From assembly GCA_002099365.1 (NCBI GenBank), contig MSED01000001.1:3162001-3226000 (forward strand): a stretch of 64,000 nucleotides of DNA, written 5' to 3'. The notes beneath the pieces were generated by a model. The model did no database searches. It was not told the origin of the DNA and saw only the letters and a program-made list of their open reading frames with translations. Position numbers and translations under genes: made by a program. This document shows positions 59,792 through 64,000 of the stretch, piece by piece. Within the stretch, counting starts at the first letter, position 1, and every line of letters starts with the position of its first letter. The DNA comes from Phialophora verrucosa (Eukaryota; Ascomycota; Eurotiomycetes; Chaetothyriales; Herpotrichiellaceae).

Positions 59792-60628
59792 GGGGTGAAA
59801 GGTCTCTATTGCCCGGTGACTCAGCCTTTCGAATCCACCAAGTACAGTACACACTGGAGCTCACACATGGAATCGTGGATTTTGGCGCTGGGAACAGTAG
59901 CCCCTTTCCATTAGTGATGGAAGGAAAGCGTGTTTGACCCGGAAGAATGGCACCTCGGCGTGACTGGGCAATCAGGCATCTGGAGATGCCGAGGCCGCTC
60001 GTCTCTCGCATTGTTGGGAATTGCATTCTGCGCGGAAGGTCGACTTCCTGGTGCCCCATGCAAAAGAACCCCTGTCAACAATGAATCTCGGTCCGACTGG
60101 AGGTGAGGGATTTCCTGGGAGAATATGGTCGAGGGTGACCGGCAGGTCCCTGCGCATGGGTATCAGAATCCACGAGCACAACTGGGCAATCGTCCGGCCG
60201 GTGAGCAATTACTAAGTGTACCCGTAGGACCACGAGTTGTATCTGCACACTAGTGTGAGCCGAAGGCGTCGCTTTCAGAGCCACATTAGTTGGTGTTGAG
60301 AAGGTTTGATTTGTCCTATAGATACCTCGTATGGCAGGCCACACCCCGGGTGCAGCTTCGTATCAGACATCCCCAGTTAGAGCTGACCACCAATGGGACG
60401 CTCACCGGGCTTAGTTGGCCGCTAATCCTGTTCAAGGTCTCCCGCGCTCCTTTGCTCTGCTGGCCCCGGTGCTTCGTAATTGTGTATTTGTCCCGATCAA
60501 GGCAGACCCAAAAGCTCGCAAACTTCCCGGCCTCGGGGGCTGCGGCCAGATTAGTCCGCGTCCGCCAAACTGGCCGAGCCTTTTTCACGTCGGTTCTCCA
60601 CTTACTTTGTTCTGTCAAGCTGTCCATC
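59792..60628. other. intergenic, no gene seen
   Basis: About 840 bp between two plus-strand genes. Nothing recognised; long minus-strand ORFs further right are shadows. Confidence 0.45.
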
Positions 60629-62661
60629 ATGCCTGCCGCTGTTTTTATCAACTACGTTGGTGGTGTCCATCAGAACGACGGGGAGCAGCAGCGGCAGATC
60701 CTGTCCCACACGTCCAGGTTAAAGAAATCACGGAGACATGCAGGCCTGCAGGGGAGGTCGGCTGCGGCGCGGCCCTCGCACGCACCCCATTGCAGAGGAG
60801 GTATGCCCAAGTGCGACCACTTCTGTCCTTGCAACTTTCTGGCGTACCTGGAGACCACTAAGGACAGTCCCATGCCGGGCCTGGCGAACGATGCAAAGGT
60901 CAATGGGTTCGACTTTGATCCTTTCCACGCCCTCCCAGTCGGCAAAGTCGGCGGCGTGCACCAGATCGCCGAGTATAGTATGTGCATGCCTTGTTCCTGA
61001 CCACGCAGCATTGTACTTATGGTGCAGTTCTGCAATCCTACGCTGCCAAGATCCAACCCCTCCAGCGCGCGCTGGGCTGCGAGCCTCAAATAACAAAGAG
61101 CATGTTCACCACGGCCGTGGCCAACCCGGAGTTTTTTAACGCGCTGATGGCGCACGCATGCGCCGACTTTGAGGTCCATCAGACCAAGGTGGTCTCCAAG
61201 ACACCGTCGCCGAAAGTCCTTTTCTTCCAGGGCGAGTCCTTCAAGGCGCTCGCACGGAAGCTGAGCAAATGCGGTGGGGCAGTCGACGTGTCCGCCGTCC
61301 TGGCAGTTTTGATGTTGATGGGGATAGATGTGGGATCCCCCTCCACAATATGGTGCTGCCATGACTGACGATCCCTCATCCAGATTGCTTACGGAGATGC
61401 ACAACCGATGCTGATGCACCGGCGCGCTCTGCGAACGATGATGGAGATGCCGGGCCCGCCCAGGACGTACGGTATTCGATCCCCTGCAAATCCCTGCCCG
61501 AGGTGCTAAGTCCTGAAACAGAGCCAAGCCTATTCACTGGTTGTATCACGAGCAACTGGTCGAATTTACGGCCGACTTTTTGTCCGAGTAAGGCTCTTGG
61601 TGTTCTGGTAGAGGTCCAGTGTGCTAACAAACGCCCCAAAGTGAGCTTCCCGCGTGGCATCTTGCTCCAGGCGAGACACTTCTGACACCCTACCCCCCAC
61701 TGAGACGAAGGCCCTTTCGATACAACTCGCCACACTCGCTCGAAGCATCCGAAGCATCACGTTGCGTACCTGAAGGGTTTCGAATTCTCATCCTCCTGTG
61801 TCACTTGAGTATTGAGACGCAAGAGGTCATCAAGAGGATGTCACGAATCGTCGCCATTTTCGGCAACGCCAGAAACCACACCATTGAGACGTCCGACGCT
61901 GATTTGTTCACTGCCTACAAGGCCGAGCACGAGTTCCACGCGTGCGTTGATTGTCTGCGGAGAATCGAGCGAGGGAGAATGGACGACAGAAGGCCCTGGA
62001 CGGGCGAGCTGGGGACCACCATCGAACACGTCGTCTGCTTGGCCCTCGTGGCCTTCATCAACTGTGTCTTTGCCTGCATGACCTACGGTTCGCTTTTCAA
62101 GGATGTCCGAGACTCCCTGGAAATCGCGATTCGGGACTGTGAGGTGCTGCCAGGGCACGAAGATTGTATTTCCTGGGCTCAGTGCGTTGGACTGTGGGCA
62201 ACGTCGTTATATCCTGGATCCCAGGGCGCGCCGCACACTGGCGTGACGAGGAAAATGCGCGACGGATGCACAAATGGATCTCCGGAGGCAGAGCTTCATA
62301 GCATGCTTCAGCAAGTTGCAACAAGGCGCTGGTGCTGGCAGCATTCACGGACGCCCATGCGTCAAGATGACCCACTGAGGCCGTTAGTTCAAGCGACGGC
62401 GCATGGCTTTGGCAACGATGGTAGATTTACATGTTCAGCACCGGAAAAGTGGATAGACAGGAGCGCTCCTGTATGCATCAGGGTTATATATGTGCAGCAC
62501 CAGCAGGCAAGCACCTTTTACTGCAAGGACACAGAAAGCGGCGCAGCGATCTCAATACGGCCATTCCGCAGACTCGCCCTCTCCGCGGATGCCACCATTC
62601 ATGCGGTCGGCGCCTCGGATTGCTCTGTCATCTCTCGGAATCACGATGGTTAAGTTCGTAA
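60629..62661 (+). pseudogene. Fungal_trans_2-like regulator, damaged
   Basis: The plus strand carries pieces of the PF11951-like fungal regulator family that lacks a zinc cluster: MPAAVFINYVGGVHQ (start 60629), FDFDPFHALPVGKVGG, VLQSYAAKIQPLQRAL, FTTAVANPEFFNALMAHACADF, VLAVLMLMGID joined by an intron (about 61328-61381) to IAYGDAQPMLMHRRALRTMMEM, then LSIETQEVIKRMSRIVAIFGNA, TTIEHVVCLALVAFINCVF, and, in another frame, WRDEENARRMHKWISGGRA. Frame changes near 61500-61700 and 62240 are not explained by splice sites; the first intron (31 nt) is also too short. Domain order fits the family, so one ancestral gene is likely. Annotated as damaged, with the end only approximate. Confidence 0.6.
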
Positions 62662-63226
62662 CGTAATGGCAGGCTGACACTCTATCCGATCTTGGCAGAA
62701 TGAGACTCATCAGAAGGGAGTGGAGTTGTGCAGATGCCGTGTTGTACCGGCGAACGTCTCGACTTTCGCGATGGAAACGACCAGCCAGGACGGCCTCCTA
62801 TCGTCACTGAGTCGTCCATCGGCCCTGGCCCGCTTGCTAAGATACGTGCATAGTAGACTGTACCAGGCGTGTTTTGCCGATGACCAAATACGTGGACAGT
62901 CATCCCTCGTTGGCGCTGACGACACTAATACCCAAGTCCAGCATGGGTCCCAGCCGCTGGAACGTCCAAAGAGGAAGGTGGAGAACGCCTCACGGAATCC
63001 TTGTCACGCCCGAAGCTGCCCGGAGCCATCCATTTCTGTACGAACCCCCTTGCATCATGTCCTAGCGTCTCCGCGAGGCATATGTATGATTTCGTCCTAC
63101 GTCTGGAGTTTCGTATGGGGTGAAGCGCGGCTCAGCAGGTTGTAGACCGCCTACTTGCTGGGTATAACCATCGTAGTCCACCGCCATGATGCCCCATGAC
63201 CTACTCATGGACCGCCTCTGTTCTCC
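62662..63226. other. intergenic, no gene seen
   Basis: About 565 bp before the last gene; nothing recognised. Confidence 0.45.
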
Positions 63227-64000
63227 ATGCCTCGTACTGTTCTCATCACAGGCTGCTCCGACGGGGGCCTCGGCGCCGCCCTTGCGGTCGCGTTCCACAA
63301 GAACGGCGACAGAGTCTTTGCGACGGCGCGCAATCCCTCCAAGATGACGCATCTGGCGACAAAGGGGATCGAGACCTTCCAACTCGACGTCCTGTCCGAA
63401 GAGTCGATAAAGGCTTGTGTCGAAAAGGTCTCGTCGGCCACGGGCGACTCGTTGGACATCCCAATCAACAATGCAGGGGCCGGGTACAACATCCCCATGC
63501 TGGACGCCTCCATCCCGGACATCCAGACGCAATTCGAGCTGAACGTGTTTGCCGTTCTGCGCACCACACAGCTGGTCTTCCCCCTGCTCCGCAACTCGAC
63601 GGCAAAAATGCTAGTCAACAACACCAGCGTCAACTCGGTCATGGCGCTTCCCTGGCAAGGCCCCTACAATGGGTCCAAGGCCGCCATCGCCAGCTTCACC
63701 GAGACGCTGCGCCTAGAGCTGCAGCCGTTCAGCATCCGAGTCATCAACCTGAAGACCGGCGGCGTCCGCTCCAAATTCTTTGAGAATGTCTCCGCGTCCG
63801 CCACTCACATGTCCATCCCCGAGGCCAGCGCCTACATGCCGGGCAAGGAGGAGATCGAGTCGCGCTTGACCAACGGGCCCGAGGCCCATTTTATGGAGTC
63901 GGAGGTGTGGGCCCGCGAGGTGGCGCACACGTTGTCCAAGCACAATCCGCCTCCGCAGGTGTGGCACGGTGGTGGCGCAACGACGGCTTGGTTCCCGACG
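63227..64000 (+). CDS. SDR, AYR1-like (1-acyl-DHAP reductase-like), runs off the window
   Basis: 258 codons are visible from ATG at 63227 (MPRTVLITGCSDGGLG) to the end of the window, with no intron. The glycine motif TGCSDGGLG, DVLSEESI, INNAGAGYN, VNNTSVNS and the active site YNGSKAA (Tyr-x-x-x-Lys) are present. The layout, with ARNP after beta-2 and SKFFENV after the substrate loop, is that of NADPH-dependent 1-acyldihydroxyacetone-phosphate reductases, which fungi often recruit for other ketones. The NAG motif is preceded by LDIPINN where LD-LVNN is usual. No stop or shift. The 3' end (likely about 80-120 more nt) lies outside. Confidence 0.88.
   Translation, partial: MPRTVLITGCSDGGLGAALAVAFHKNGDRVFATARNPSKMTHLATKGIETFQLDVLSEESIKACVEKVSSATGDSLDIPINNAGAGYNIPMLDASIPDIQTQFELNVFAVLRTTQLVFPLLRNSTAKMLVNNTSVNSVMALPWQGPYNGSKAAIASFTETLRLELQPFSIRVINLKTGGVRSKFFENVSASATHMSIPEASAYMPGKEEIESRLTNGPEAHFMESEVWAREVAHTLSKHNPPPQVWHGGGATTAWFPT

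Noticed and set aside
60670..61527. Long minus-strand open frame (285 codons)
   Set aside because: It is antisense to the Fungal_trans_2-like pieces, is rich in Cys/His/Arg, and shows no domain; a shadow of GC-rich coding sequence.
1..64000. Secondary-metabolite biosynthetic cluster with a core synthase
   Set aside because: No PKS, NRPS, DMATS or terpene synthase motif was seen on either strand; EthD, pump and oxygenases alone do not establish biosynthesis.

Overview
The window is nuclear DNA of a filamentous ascomycete (Pezizomycotina). Genes are split by many short introns of about 45-120 nt with GTNNGT...AG borders. The families are typical of these moulds: Zn2Cys6 and DUF3425-type bZIP regulators, TRI12-like pumps, PDR-type ABC transporter, fungal TauD oxygenases, cytochrome b2-like dehydrogenase. 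Species cannot be named from sequence alone; Eurotiales or Sordariomycetes style is a guess. No polyketide synthase, NRPS, terpene synthase, P450, rRNA, tRNA or CRISPR was seen.

Layout. 1-6 kb: end of a TRI12-like pump, a PRISE-type reductase (one apparent frameshift), a regulator lacking a visible DNA-binding finger. 6.4-12.1 kb: EthD-domain protein, sugar-porter MFS, TauD dioxygenase. 13.3-17.4 kb: three decayed genes on the minus strand. 17.5-26.7 kb: 15-PGDH-like SDR, bZIP, a 6-oxocamphor-hydrolase-like crotonase, a second SDR, a Zn2Cys6 regulator. 27.7-38.2 kb: peroxisomal acyl-CoA ligase, second sugar porter, second TRI12-like pump, second finger-less regulator. 38.7-43.2 kb: metal-dependent cyclase-family hydrolase, a broken alpha/beta hydrolase, a BTB protein. 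45.4-56.3 kb: full-size PDR transporter, TfdA-like dioxygenase, flavocytochrome b2-like dehydrogenase, second PRISE reductase. 57-64 kb: SDR, alpha/beta hydrolase with an in-frame stop, a damaged Fungal_trans_2-like regulator, and the start of an AYR1-like SDR.

How it may work together (inference). There is no scaffold-building enzyme, but there are many enzymes for taking a carbonyl-containing molecule apart: enone reductases, alcohol dehydrogenases, a beta-diketone (retro-Claisen) hydrolase, ester/lactone hydrolases, a PTS1-tagged CoA ligase, 2-oxoglutarate oxygenases, uptake and efflux carriers, and about six regulators. This looks like a catabolic or detoxification island for a cyclic ketone, terpenoid or phenylpropanoid-like compound. 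Three gene families (pump, finger-less regulator, PRISE) plus the sugar porter occur twice, which suggests an ancient module duplication.

Caution. Several genes carry a single -1 frameshift in a short homopolymer, and others carry in-frame stops. Some may be assembly errors; the cluster at 13-17 kb is too damaged to be explained that way. Exon borders were placed by eye from splice consensus and from paralogue alignment.
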